NCBI GenBank assembly: GCA_900314635.1
Contig: OMVY01000013.1
Coordinates: 1-47,124, forward strand
Source of the DNA: an uncultured Methanobrevibacter sp.
GTDB taxonomy: Archaea > Methanobacteriota > Methanobacteria > Methanobacteriales > Methanobacteriaceae
Direction: 5' to 3'
DNA length: 47,124 nucleotides
Part shown: positions 19,857 to 28,121 of the stretch, one piece after another
Layout: each line of letters starts with the position of its first letter
Numbering within the stretch: position 1 is the stretch's first letter
Program-made: the position numbers and the translations under genes
Notes under the pieces: model-generated
What the model was told of the DNA's origin: nothing
Database searches by the model: none
Seen by the model: the letters and a program-made list of their open reading frames with translations, nothing else

Positions 19857-22805
19857 ATGAGTGAGTTTGAAAACAGTAAAAAGCAAATTGAAGAACTTGT
19901 TCAAATGTTTAAAACAAATGAACATATTTATACAGCTGCCGAATTTGATGAAGAAAATACTAAATCAAATTTTATTAATAAATTTTTTATTGCATTAGGA
20001 TGGGATGTTAATAATGATTTACATGTCGCCCCACAATATAGGGACGTAGTATTTGAAGATAAGGTTGTCATCAATGGAAAAACCAAAGCTCCAGATTATT
20101 CATTTGGAATTGGTGCAGATAAAAGTTTTTTCGTTGAAGCTAAAGCACCACATGAAAATATAGAAAATAATAAAGAACATGCATTTCAACTAAAAAGATA
20201 TACCTGGAGTGCAAAGTTACCGGTAGGATTATTAACTGATTTTGAAGAATTAGCAATTTACGTGCCAAAAACAACACCTAAAAAAACACACCATCCAAAT
20301 ATCGATAGAATAAAATATTACCATTATTCTGAATATGTTGAAAAGTGGGAAGAGATTTATAATATTTACAGTAGAGATGCAGTATTAAGTGGAAAATTTG
20401 ATAATTATTTTAGTGAAAGAGATACAGACGGAAATAATCCAACTACCACTGTCGATGACGATTTTTTAAAAACAATAGAAAATTGGAGATTAGAACTAGC
20501 CAAAAATATTGCACTACGAAACATGGAATTAACAGTAGATGAATTAAACTTTGCAGTGCAATTAATAATTGACCGTATAATCTTTTTACGAATAGCTGAA
20601 GATAGAGGTATTGAGAAATATGGACAATTAAAAAAATTAACTGAATTAGCTAGAAATGAAAGAGATAAGTATCCTGTTTATGAAGCGTTCATTGAATTAT
20701 GTAGGGATGCTGATGATAAATATAATAGTGGTTTATTCCATTTTAGTGAGGAAAAGGATATCAGTTTAAGTGCAGATACATTAACTCCAAATTTAAAAGT
20801 TGATGATAGTAAATTAAAAAAGATTATTGATGGGCTATATTATCCTGATTGTCCATACGAATTTAGTATGATTTCCACAGAAATTTTAGGAAACATATAC
20901 GAACAATTCCTAGGAAAAGTCATTAGATTAACTGAGGGTCATCAAGCTAAAGTAGAAGATAAACCTTTAGTTAAGAAAGCAGGCGGAGTGTATTACACAC
21001 CTCAATATATTGTTGAATATATTGTTGATAATACTATTGAGAAACTTTTAAACGGAAAAACACCAAATAAGGTTACTAAATTAAAATTTGTTGATCCTGC
21101 TTGTGGTTCAGGAAGTTTTTTATTAGGAATTTATCAAAAATTATTAGATTGGCATCTTGAGTATTATTCTAATCTAGACCAACCGCCTAAAAATGTAATT
21201 TACTCCGGAAAAGATGGTATCCCTAGATTAACAATTCAAGAAAAGAAAAGAATCTTATTAAATAATATTTATGGAGTTGATATTGACTCTCAAGCAGTAG
21301 AAGTGACAAAATTAAGTTTGCTTTTAAAAGTACTTGAGGATGAAAATAAAGATTTACTTGAAGCTCAACAAAAATTAATTAAAGAAAGAGCATTACCTTA
21401 TTTGGGAGATAATATAAAATGTGGAAATAGTTTAATAAGTCCAAATGATTTAGATTTTGGTGAATTATCTTCAGAAGAAATATTTGAAATTAATCCATTT
21501 GATTGGAAAGAGCAATTTTCAGAAATTTTTGAAAATGGCGGATTCGATGCAATTATTGGAAATCCTCCATATGTTAATATTAGTAAAATACCTTCTAATC
21601 AAAAGGAAATTCTTAAATCTAATTATGAATCAGACGGTCGTTTTGATTTATATGTATTATTCATGGAAAAATCTATTAAATTATTAAAACATGGGGGATT
21701 ACATAGTTTCATTGTTCCCGATAAATTATGTAATCAGAAATATGGAACTAATATTAGAAACATGATGTTAAATTTAAATATTGAGAAAATTGTTGATTTA
21801 AGACCTGTAAAAGTATTTAAAGGAGCTTCTGTGAAGAATGTTATATATATTCTTAAAAATAATAATGTGTCACGAAAATTAGAAATTTTTAAACCTTCTG
21901 CTAAAGAAATTAATAATAACATTTTGGAAAGTAATAGTTTTACATTAAAGCAAGAATTTTATAGCAATATCCCTCAATTTATGTTTAGATTAGATTATAA
22001 GGCGAAATATAACTCAATTATTACTAAAATTAATAATAATTCAATTAAACTAAAAGAAATTTGTTATTGTGCATTCGGATTTCAACCAGGTAATTTAGCC
22101 AAGTTCACTTTCAATGTTAATGAAAATCCTGAAAGAAAGAATGAACATCCTGATGAAGTAATTAAGAAATTTATTAGAGGTAGGAACATTAAGCCATATT
22201 ATATTGATTTTTCTGATGACTATGTTTTTTATTTACCTGATAAACTTCATAGACCTGCATTTAGAGAATTATTTGAATATCCAAAAATTGTTATTTCAGA
22301 AATATCTAAAAATATAGAGGCTACTTTAGATGAAAATAAATTTTATGGTAATGAAAAAGTAATTCATGTATTACCTTGGAAATACATGAGTCTTGTTGAT
22401 GAAAAAATTATTAGGAGACGAGGAATACAATTTGATGAAAATAATATTAGTAATTCAGAGGAATATTGTTTGAAATTTATTTTGCCTTTGTTGAATTCAA
22501 AACTAATGCAATTTTATTTTAAAATTACTTTATCTGATGATTTGAATGTTTATCCTGATAATGTAAAAGAACTACCAATTTTAATTGCTGACAATTCTAC
22601 CAAAAAGACTTTCATAAATTATTGTGATAAACTGTTGGCATTAACTGAAAGTTTAGTTAGTTGCAAAACCCCTAATCAAAAAGACATATTTGAAATGCAA
22701 GTTAAAAAAATTAATGATGACATAAATCAATTAATTTATGAATTATATGATTTAAATGATGAAGAAATTGAAATTGTTGAAAATGAAGTGGGGGTAGATA
22801 GTTAA
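19857..22805 (+). CDS. type IIG restriction enzyme / adenine methyltransferase fusion
   Basis: This 982-residue single-chain restriction-modification protein begins with a PD-(D/E)XK endonuclease: APDYSFG at residues 78-84 with D80, then FFVEAKAP with E94 and K96. The N6-adenine methylase follows, with motif I DPACGSGSFLLG near residue 412 and motif IV IIGNPPYVN near residue 569. A C-terminal target-recognition region starts near residue 720, and two helices lie at the end. The layout matches Eco57I/type IIG enzymes, which cut and methylate from one chain. The recognition sequence cannot be read. Three bases separate TTTCCAT-type leader from the ATG with no strong ribosome site. It converges on the C5 methylase gene. 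Confidence 0.87.
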   Translation: MSEFENSKKQIEELVQMFKTNEHIYTAAEFDEENTKSNFINKFFIALGWDVNNDLHVAPQYRDVVFEDKVVINGKTKAPDYSFGIGADKSFFVEAKAPHENIENNKEHAFQLKRYTWSAKLPVGLLTDFEELAIYVPKTTPKKTHHPNIDRIKYYHYSEYVEKWEEIYNIYSRDAVLSGKFDNYFSERDTDGNNPTTTVDDDFLKTIENWRLELAKNIALRNMELTVDELNFAVQLIIDRIIFLRIAEDRGIEKYGQLKKLTELARNERDKYPVYEAFIELCRDADDKYNSGLFHFSEEKDISLSADTLTPNLKVDDSKLKKIIDGLYYPDCPYEFSMISTEILGNIYEQFLGKVIRLTEGHQAKVEDKPLVKKAGGVYYTPQYIVEYIVDNTIEKLLNGKTPNKVTKLKFVDPACGSGSFLLGIYQKLLDWHLEYYSNLDQPPKNVIYSGKDGIPRLTIQEKKRILLNNIYGVDIDSQAVEVTKLSLLLKVLEDENKDLLEAQQKLIKERALPYLGDNIKCGNSLISPNDLDFGELSSEEIFEINPFDWKEQFSEIFENGGFDAIIGNPPYVNISKIPSNQKEILKSNYESDGRFDLYVLFMEKSIKLLKHGGLHSFIVPDKLCNQKYGTNIRNMMLNLNIEKIVDLRPVKVFKGASVKNVIYILKNNNVSRKLEIFKPSAKEINNNILESNSFTLKQEFYSNIPQFMFRLDYKAKYNSIITKINNNSIKLKEICYCAFGFQPGNLAKFTFNVNENPERKNEHPDEVIKKFIRGRNIKPYYIDFSDDYVFYLPDKLHRPAFRELFEYPKIVISEISKNIEATLDENKFYGNEKVIHVLPWKYMSLVDEKIIRRRGIQFDENNISNSEEYCLKFILPLLNSKLMQFYFKITLSDDLNVYPDNVKELPILIADNSTKKTFINYCDKLLALTESLVSCKTPNQKDIFEMQVKKINDDINQLIYELYDLNDEEIEIVENEVGVDS

Positions 22806-22869
22806 TCCCTTCTTCCAATCAAATATATTTTTAAAAGAGTAATAAATTAAATAAAATTTACAAATAGTT

Positions 22870-24063
22870 TTATATTAATCTTGTTTGATAACTTTTTTTA
22901 GTTATTTTTCCATTTAAAGCATCCTTAATATTTTTAGCTATTTTTTGCATGATAATTGGGGGTACGGCTTCTCCAATACACTGGCGAATATTTATTTCAT
23001 TATCTTTAAGAAATTCTTCCTTTTTTTCTATAGGTAATTTATTCAACTCATCTTCATCAATATCTGTCCATTTAAATTCATTTGGAATGTTCATCAATGC
23101 CATTAACTCTCTAATGCTAAAAACTCTATCGTCTGTTGGATGTACAGTATTTTGACTTGATAAAGTATCATTTCTAGTATGGATTGTAAGTGCGACACTG
23201 TCCCATGGTTGTCTATTATACTTTCTAAATTTTTTATCAATATGATGGACAATTTCACCATTAACAATCTTATGGGGCCTTTTTAACGGATCTTCATTAT
23301 CAAATGCAGATTCTCCCTCTTTAATGTCATGTATCCAAGATCGCATTTCAGGCTTATATTTTCTAAACCCATGATAAATATCATTTTCAGAAATTTCCCC
23401 CATTATTTCGAGACTTGGCAAATTTCCGATTACATCTCTTATTGTTTTTTCTTTTTCTTCAGATGGGAATAATAAAGCAGGATCAATTTTTTTTGAAAGA
23501 TCTTTTCTAACACCAATGCATAAACTTCTAGTTCGACTACTATTGGCTCCATAATCTTTAAAGTTTAAAATTCTTTCTTCGTAAATATAATCTTCTGATA
23601 ACCAATCTTTAAACGCATCTCTAATTTTTTTATTTATGTCATGATCAATACATTTAGTATTCATAAATGCTTTAACATTTTCAGATACAAAAAATTTAGG
23701 TTTTATTTTATTAACAATTTCTAAAGCTTCTACGACCAATGAATTCTTTACAATTGTACCATCATTCTTTTTTAGATTTGCAAGACTCATTCCTTGACAA
23801 GGAGGAGTAAAAATAATCACATCTACTTCATCATTGTTTTCTTTTTCATTATATAACTTTATTGCATCAAATAATTGTTGTTTGGTAGTATCTTGGGTTA
23901 TATCACCTAATATGTAACCTTCATCATATTTAATTTTTTCATTATACTTTTGAATATTTAATCTACGTTCAATTAACTCTGAAGTAGCAATTCCTTCAAA
24001 ACCCTCTTGTTTAAAACCAAAGCATCCGACTCCACCTGCACTAAATAAACTAACATAATTCAT
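22870..24063 (-). CDS. C5-cytosine DNA methyltransferase
   Basis: This 397-residue protein has motif I FSAGGVGCFGF at its N-terminus, motif IV FTPPCQGMSLA with catalytic cysteine near residue 89, motif VI-type SENVKAFM, and motif VIII-type NSSRTRSLCIGV. Motifs IX-X lie at the end (RELMALMNIPNEF, CIGEAVPPIIMQKIA). It would methylate cytosines, either paired with a nuclease or as an orphan. The ATG at 24063 follows GTGAT by a few bases, so it is preferred to the in-frame ATG at 24078. The remnant of another C5 methylase lies immediately upstream on the same strand, suggesting replacement or decay of a former pair. Confidence 0.87.
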   Translation of the reverse strand: MNYVSLFSAGGVGCFGFKQEGFEGIATSELIERRLNIQKYNEKIKYDEGYILGDITQDTTKQQLFDAIKLYNEKENNDEVDVIIFTPPCQGMSLANLKKNDGTIVKNSLVVEALEIVNKIKPKFFVSENVKAFMNTKCIDHDINKKIRDAFKDWLSEDYIYEERILNFKDYGANSSRTRSLCIGVRKDLSKKIDPALLFPSEEKEKTIRDVIGNLPSLEIMGEISENDIYHGFRKYKPEMRSWIHDIKEGESAFDNEDPLKRPHKIVNGEIVHHIDKKFRKYNRQPWDSVALTIHTRNDTLSSQNTVHPTDDRVFSIRELMALMNIPNEFKWTDIDEDELNKLPIEKKEEFLKDNEINIRQCIGEAVPPIIMQKIAKNIKDALNGKITKKSYQTRLI

Positions 24064-24148
24064 ATAATCACGATACATAAATAAATAATAAAAAAATTAT
24101 AGATTCCATATTTTTAAAGTTTATCAAATAACTCTGTAGGATTTACTT

Positions 24149-24316
24149 TAAATTGGAGCATATTGGCAGTTTTTCCTGTTTATTATTATCTATACTAAAT
24201 AAACAGTTAGCTCCAAAAGATTCTAATGCTAATCTAAAACCTCCAATTCCACAAAATAAATCAATAAAAGGGATACTTTTTAATTTTGATTTATATTCTT
24301 CTTTAATATCTATCAT
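24149..24316 (-). pseudogene. N-terminal remnant of a second C5 DNA methyltransferase
   Basis: The 55-codon frame reads MIDIKEEYKSK and then motif I as FIDLFCGIGGFRLALESFG, followed by CLFSID, exactly the start of a C5 methylase. It then runs out of homology at a run of AATAAT. Another frame carries on through KTANMLQFKVNPTELFDKL before a stop, suggesting a frameshift. No catalytic motif remains before the next gene at 24063. It follows the 40-residue gene, so the pair may once have been one transcript. Confidence 0.75.
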
Positions 24317-24371
24317 TTTCAAAACCTTTTGTTATCAAATATGTTACTAGATATTATATATGTTAATGTTA

Positions 24372-24494
24372 CTATAAATTAATATCGTCTGATACTTTAT
24401 ATGTAGCATCATTTCTATCTTTAAATTCAACTAAATAATCATTTGGTAATTTTTCAACAATTTCTTTTAAGGTTTCAATAGTTAACTCTGACAT
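24372..24494 (-). CDS. 40-residue protein upstream of the methylase remnant
   Basis: The frame reads MSELTIETLKEIVEKLPNDY and then LVEFKDRNDATYKVSDDINL. The first half is an amphipathic helix followed by a short beta strand. It resembles small proteins found in phages and restriction loci that open with a TIKELIEKLEKLP-like helix, but I cannot name a family. There is no clear ribosome binding site. The gene lies downstream of the shared upstream element (24540-24660) and 55 bp before the methylase remnant. A functional or structural link to the methylase is inferred from position only. Confidence 0.45.
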   Translation of the reverse strand: MSELTIETLKEIVEKLPNDYLVEFKDRNDATYKVSDDINL

Positions 24495-24539
24495 GTTTGA
24501 TAATTTTATTTAAACTAATATTTTAACATTAACATTGAG

Positions 24540-24660
24540 GTTAAGCTATTTGAAATTTACTTTCTGAATCTCTTGCATATATATCCCAATTTAAAATCAG
24601 ATTTGATTTTACAAAACCTTGACGTTAAAGTAAAATCCAATTCATTAAATTAAAACAAAT
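24540..24660. repeat. upstream element, copy 1 (before the 40-residue gene)
   Basis: About 105-120 bp match 26140-26272 in the same orientation. The core CTCTTGCATATATATCCCAA and the following TTTAAAATCAGATTTGAT are nearly identical. On the minus strand it ends about 50-70 bp before the 40-residue gene and contains GATATATATG, a plausible TATA box. Substitutions change every possible reading frame, so it is probably not coding. Confidence 0.75.
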
Positions 24661-24771
24661 GCGTCACCATTATTTTTTTTATCATTAGTATCTTGTTGGA
24701 AAGGAGTCCTAAAATTAATTGTAATTTTCAAATTAATTATTCGGAATTGATTTATCAAGATGATTATGAAT

Positions 24772-26073
24772 CTACAATGATAATGGTTTTCTTTCATATA
24801 TTCTATTTAAAGTATAATCTATAAATTCCTTATCAAAATTTAATTCATTTAAAATGCATAATTCTATAAGTAATTTTAAATTAAATGAAAGGTCAATAAC
24901 ATTGTAAATGTCTGGATTATCATCTTTACTATAATGGGTATAATAATTTCGAAGACCAACAACATTATCAATGAATTCATCACGATTATCATTTATTATT
25001 TTTTGAGTAATGTTAAAATCACTTAAATATCTAATTAAATCTTTTAAACGTCTTCTAAGAGAAACTTCATTCCCATATTTGATTTTATTTTCCCAACTAT
25101 CCTTTTGGCCGCTGTCCATGATTGAATTTTTAACATATTCATTTAACTCATTTTTAACAATTTCATATTTTTCAGATTCCATAAAATTATCTTTAAAACT
25201 TTCATTTTTTCTCATATAGGCTTCTAATGCTTGAGTGTAAGATAAAAACTGATATTCTATGGTGATGTCACCTGAAAAATTAGTGAAATAAATATCGAAT
25301 AAAGGTTTGTATTTATCATAAATATTAAACCACCTTTCAAAAATATTGCTTTTTGATTCAATAGCTGAAAAATAAAGTAAACTTTTATATCTGCGGAATT
25401 CTGTAGGGGTAAAGTCCAATAATTTAGAATAAATATTAATTTTATTGTGTTTGTGAGGAGAACGTATATTGCAACTAATGGTTCTGAAGTTAGTTGGGTT
25501 ATACATAGCTAATGTTAAAAAATTTCTCAATGATCTTATATTTCTTAAAATTTGATCAAATGGGGTAGGTAGTTCATACTCAAGTTGAATATAATAGTTA
25601 TTTTTAATTGTAATCGAATTGGATTTTATGGATGTTGAATAATCTATAATAAAATTCACATCTCCTTTTCTATAACTAAATGATATTTCGTCTTTTGTTG
25701 GATTTATAATGGGGGTATTATTATCAAAATCAACATTAAATGAATCTTTTTCAATCCATTGTTCTAAATTATGGAATTGTATATTAATATTGTTAAAATT
25801 TAAGTTTGAATCATTGTTATAATTTTCAATTATGTATCTAACTAAAAATGTTTTTTTATAGGGGTCATTAGTTAAAGAGCATTTATATAATGTTAAATCT
25901 TGATTTCCAATTTTGCCGATTATGTTAAAATGTTCTTGTGGGATATTAAAATTTTTTGTCATATCTGTTTTTAAGAGAAATGTATTTGTTTCTTCAGTAA
26001 TTCTCCCACAAAATTTGTTTTCTTCATCATTTTCAAACCAAAATTCGCCTTGTTTATCAATAAAGTATTTCAT
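24772..26073 (-). CDS. ApeA-like HEPN-domain anti-phage protein
   Basis: This 433-residue protein looks like the ApeA family of HEPN ribonucleases, which act in abortive infection against phage. The N-terminal two thirds form a beta-rich ApeA_NTD-like region (IDKQGEFWFEN..., FCGRITEE, and later LEYELPTPFDQILRN). The C-terminal third is helical and holds the HEPN catalytic motif R-x4-H as RNYYTH at residues 375-380. In known ApeA this motif cleaves RNA. The gene is monocistronic and opens downstream of the second upstream element. Its island setting, next to restriction enzymes, supports a defence role. The family call is by motif and layout; activity is inferred. Confidence 0.72.
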   Translation of the reverse strand: MKYFIDKQGEFWFENDEENKFCGRITEETNTFLLKTDMTKNFNIPQEHFNIIGKIGNQDLTLYKCSLTNDPYKKTFLVRYIIENYNNDSNLNFNNINIQFHNLEQWIEKDSFNVDFDNNTPIINPTKDEISFSYRKGDVNFIIDYSTSIKSNSITIKNNYYIQLEYELPTPFDQILRNIRSLRNFLTLAMYNPTNFRTISCNIRSPHKHNKINIYSKLLDFTPTEFRRYKSLLYFSAIESKSNIFERWFNIYDKYKPLFDIYFTNFSGDITIEYQFLSYTQALEAYMRKNESFKDNFMESEKYEIVKNELNEYVKNSIMDSGQKDSWENKIKYGNEVSLRRRLKDLIRYLSDFNITQKIINDNRDEFIDNVVGLRNYYTHYSKDDNPDIYNVIDLSFNLKLLIELCILNELNFDKEFIDYTLNRIYERKPLSL

Positions 26074-26139
26074 CTTTCTTTACACCTATTAAATAATTGA
26101 ACATCATACATACTTAATAGTTCCTAATTAAATGACCTG

Positions 26140-26272
26140 TTTATGTTAATCTGTTTAAAACCACTTTTTGGAACTCTTGCATATATATCCCAATTTAAAA
26201 TCAGATTTGATTATACCAAACCTTGCCGTTAAAGTAAAATGCAATTCATTAAATTAAACAAAATAAAATTCA
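26140..26272. repeat. upstream element, copy 2 (before the ApeA-like gene)
   Basis: Second copy of the element at 24540-24660. It lies 67-200 bp upstream of the ApeA-like start on the minus strand, with the same TATA-like GATATATATG. The two copies enclose the ApeA-like gene, so either a promoter was copied or a cassette inserted between repeats. Confidence 0.75.
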
Positions 26273-26364
26273 TATCAATTAAATTAATCATATATTAATA
26301 TAAATTATAGTTTTGAATCTATCCACTTTCAAGACAAAATTTGTAGAAATAGGTTAATGATAAA

Positions 26365-26423
26365 TTTATATAATTTAAATAATAAAATATTATATTAATT
26401 ATTATATACAGGTTGTAATAGCT
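26365..26423 (+). promoter_or_regulatory. shared-type promoter/leader of the 65-residue gene
   Basis: TTTATATAATTTAAATAATA starts 59 bp before the ATG at 26424, followed by an AT-only stretch and AGGT as a ribosome binding site. Confidence 0.5.
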
Positions 26424-26621
26424 ATGGCCAATGTTAATAATACCTCATCCTACATGGATGAAGATAAAAAGCAAATTATCAAAGAGTCTAACTATACCTA
26501 TAGAGATGCTCTTGAAGTTTCAGCTTATCTCATTGAAGCAGGAAAGTTCGAAAGGTTCTATAAAGAAATGCAAATAGCTGACTTGCAAAAAGAACTTGAA
26601 GAGATGGGTGACGAAGAATAA
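26424..26621 (+). CDS. 65-residue acidic helical protein, possible phage relic
   Basis: I do not recognise a family. The protein is almost entirely charged and helical (MDEDKKQIIKESNYTYRDAL..., ending QKELEEMGDEE), without signal peptide or cysteines. Its promoter and leader match those of the portal-like and protease-like genes, which suggests the same phage-derived origin; a small head or tail accessory protein is possible. It is intact and has a plausible AGGT ribosome site. Downstream, 138 bp away, begins the truncated gene at the island junction. Confidence 0.5.
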   Translation: MANVNNTSSYMDEDKKQIIKESNYTYRDALEVSAYLIEAGKFERFYKEMQIADLQKELEEMGDEE

Positions 26622-26704
26622 CTTCAAAAAACATATCTCCCGTATAAACTCTTAAAAGAAACTATTTTTGATTTCAAAGGTAATAATAAAAATTATTATT
26701 ACTC

Positions 26705-26759
26705 TTATATTTTTTAAATAATATAATTTTATATATAATACATAATAAATTAATATATT
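26705..26759 (+). promoter_or_regulatory. shared-type promoter/leader of the truncated gene
   Basis: TTATATTTTTTAAATAATATAA starts 55 bp before the ATG at 26760, followed by an AT-only leader without an obvious ribosome binding site. Fourth instance of the arrangement seen at 13946, 19225 and 26365. Confidence 0.4.
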
Positions 26760-26861
26760 ATGATACCAGAAAAAACCAACATCAGCGCAAGAGTGGATTT
26801 AACACTTAAAAAAATAGTAGAAGAAAAAATACCGTTTTCTATTGTAATTCTGGCGGGATAA
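26760..26861 (+). pseudogene. gene truncated at the right island junction
   Basis: The frame begins MIPEKTNISARVDLTLKKIV and then, at 26824, runs into the antisense of the adenine deaminase fragment, ending after ten foreign residues at the TAA 26859-26861. Only about 22 native codons remain, too few to name. It shows that the element's own DNA stops exactly where the copied host segment starts. Confidence 0.6.
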
Positions 26862-26905
26862 ATAGTATTAGCTATTACATCCAATATAAATGCAGTAAAT
26901 AACAT
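26825..26905 (-). pseudogene. 5' fragment of adenine deaminase
   Basis: Codons 1-27 match the N-terminus of the complete ade at 13179 ([20 protein letters not shown] and then TIENGIF). The frame then meets unrelated DNA at 26824 and ends shortly after. The upstream promoter region is retained, so a short transcript into the island could be made. Confidence 0.85.
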
Positions 26906-27130
26906 GTTATTCCTCTTTTAGTAAAATATGATAAAAAATTAATTATTCATAGTTATATTTAAGTTTAGATAAACTTGTTTATAATATCTACGGTAATTTA
27001 TTTTTTATTTGTTTGTATAACCACACTTTCACATATTAAAAAAAAGAAATAATCATTGAGAAAAATTAGAAAAATAATCGCTGATAATAAAAATTAAAAA
27101 AAGTCTAATTAAAAAAATAATTTATTAATA

Positions 27131-27250
27131 TCAATCATCATCCTCATCACCGAGGAATGGATCAATAGGGCCGGTTTTTCTCCAATAACCGCATTTCCAA
27201 CAACGTCCATCCCTGCTTAAAGGATATCCGCAAATAGGACAATACAACAT
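27131..27250 (-). CDS. 39-residue zinc-ribbon protein, copy 2
   Basis: This is a paralogue of the protein at 13434-13553, with the same CPIC and CWKC knuckles and the same GYWRK-GPIDPF core. Differences are RD for IE, K for N, T for I, L for I and a shifted acidic tail. The start lies five bases after AGGTG. Retention of the frame, cysteines and tail in both copies suggests selection or recent duplication. It is the copy adjoining the host gene at 27332. Confidence 0.7.
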   Translation of the reverse strand: MLYCPICGYPLSRDGRCWKCGYWRKTGPIDPFLGDEDDD

Positions 27251-27331
27251 AATATCACCTAAATTAGAAAGAATAGAAAAAGTGTGAAAATTTGAAATAT
27301 TAATTATCAAATTTCCAAAGCAAAAAATTAA

Positions 27332-28045
27332 TTATTCTTTAATGATTTCCGGCTTGTAATACTCCCCTGGATTGAAGATGACAACCTCAATCTTTGGATT
27401 GAGCTGTTTTACAAAATTAGAGAAAACCACAGGGTCTTGTGCTATTACAGGGAAAGTATTGTAATGCATAGGAATGACAATTTGAGGATTCAGCCACATT
27501 GCAGCTAAAGCGCCTTCAAAAGGACCCATTGTAAACTTGTCTCCTATTGGAACAATTGCAATGTCAGGCTTGTAGATTTTTCCAATAATATTCTCCATAT
27601 CTCCGAATAAGGCGGTATCCCCTGCATGGAATATCTTGGTGCCGTCTTCCAAAGTAAGGAGGAAACTTGCAGGACATCCTCCAGGACGAATTTCCTCGGT
27701 AAAGTCAATTGAAGATGAGTGCCTTGCATCAAGCATTGTTATTTGAATTCCCTTGAGAGCAATTGTGCCTCCGATATTCATGCTGACACAGTCAAAGCCC
27801 TGTTCAGATAGGAACAATGATATTTCATGGTTTGCAACCAGAACAGCATTTGTGTTGTTAGCTATTTCCATGGCATCACCAAAGTGGTCGCTGTGACCAT
27901 GGGTTATGCAGATGATATCAGCATCTATCTCTTCAACCGGCACATTGCATGCTGGATTATTGCTTATGAAAGGGTCTATTACAATTTTTACATTCTCATC
28001 TGTGATTACTTGAAAGCCTGAATGGGACAACCATCTTATTTCCAT
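27332..28045 (-). CDS. UPF0173 metal-dependent hydrolase
   Basis: This 237-residue metallo-beta-lactamase-fold protein has the zinc motif THGHSDHFGD near residues 48-57 and later LDARHSSSIDF, FHAGDTALFGD and MHYNTFP, in the order of the UPF0173 family. It is a probable cytoplasmic hydrolase whose substrate is not established. Length matches the family. It lies just outside the right island repeat, with its own gap of about 80 bp to the zinc-ribbon gene, and is preceded on the same strand by the large membrane-anchored protein. Confidence 0.88.
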   Translation of the reverse strand: MEIRWLSHSGFQVITDENVKIVIDPFISNNPACNVPVEEIDADIICITHGHSDHFGDAMEIANNTNAVLVANHEISLFLSEQGFDCVSMNIGGTIALKGIQITMLDARHSSSIDFTEEIRPGGCPASFLLTLEDGTKIFHAGDTALFGDMENIIGKIYKPDIAIVPIGDKFTMGPFEGALAAMWLNPQIVIPMHYNTFPVIAQDPVVFSNFVKQLNPKIEVVIFNPGEYYKPEIIKE

Positions 28046-28121
28046 GTTTACACCTCTAAAATATACCTAAACTAAGATAATTAAAATGATTAAATAAATT
28101 TCTTAAAAGCCAATAAATAAT

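Larger units (their letters stand above)
26824..27261. repeat. right copy of the island-flanking direct repeat
   Basis: Diverged copy of 13108-13562, in the same orientation, carrying the ade 5' end, its upstream region and the second zinc-ribbon gene. It restores the host context before the UPF0173 gene. Together the two copies bracket about 13.3 kb of accessory DNA. Confidence 0.85.

Noticed and set aside
24553-24650. Possible coding remnant in the shared upstream element (reading ...SDFKLGYICK...)
   Set aside because: The two copies differ mainly at residue-changing positions and lack a start codon, so protein coding is unlikely.
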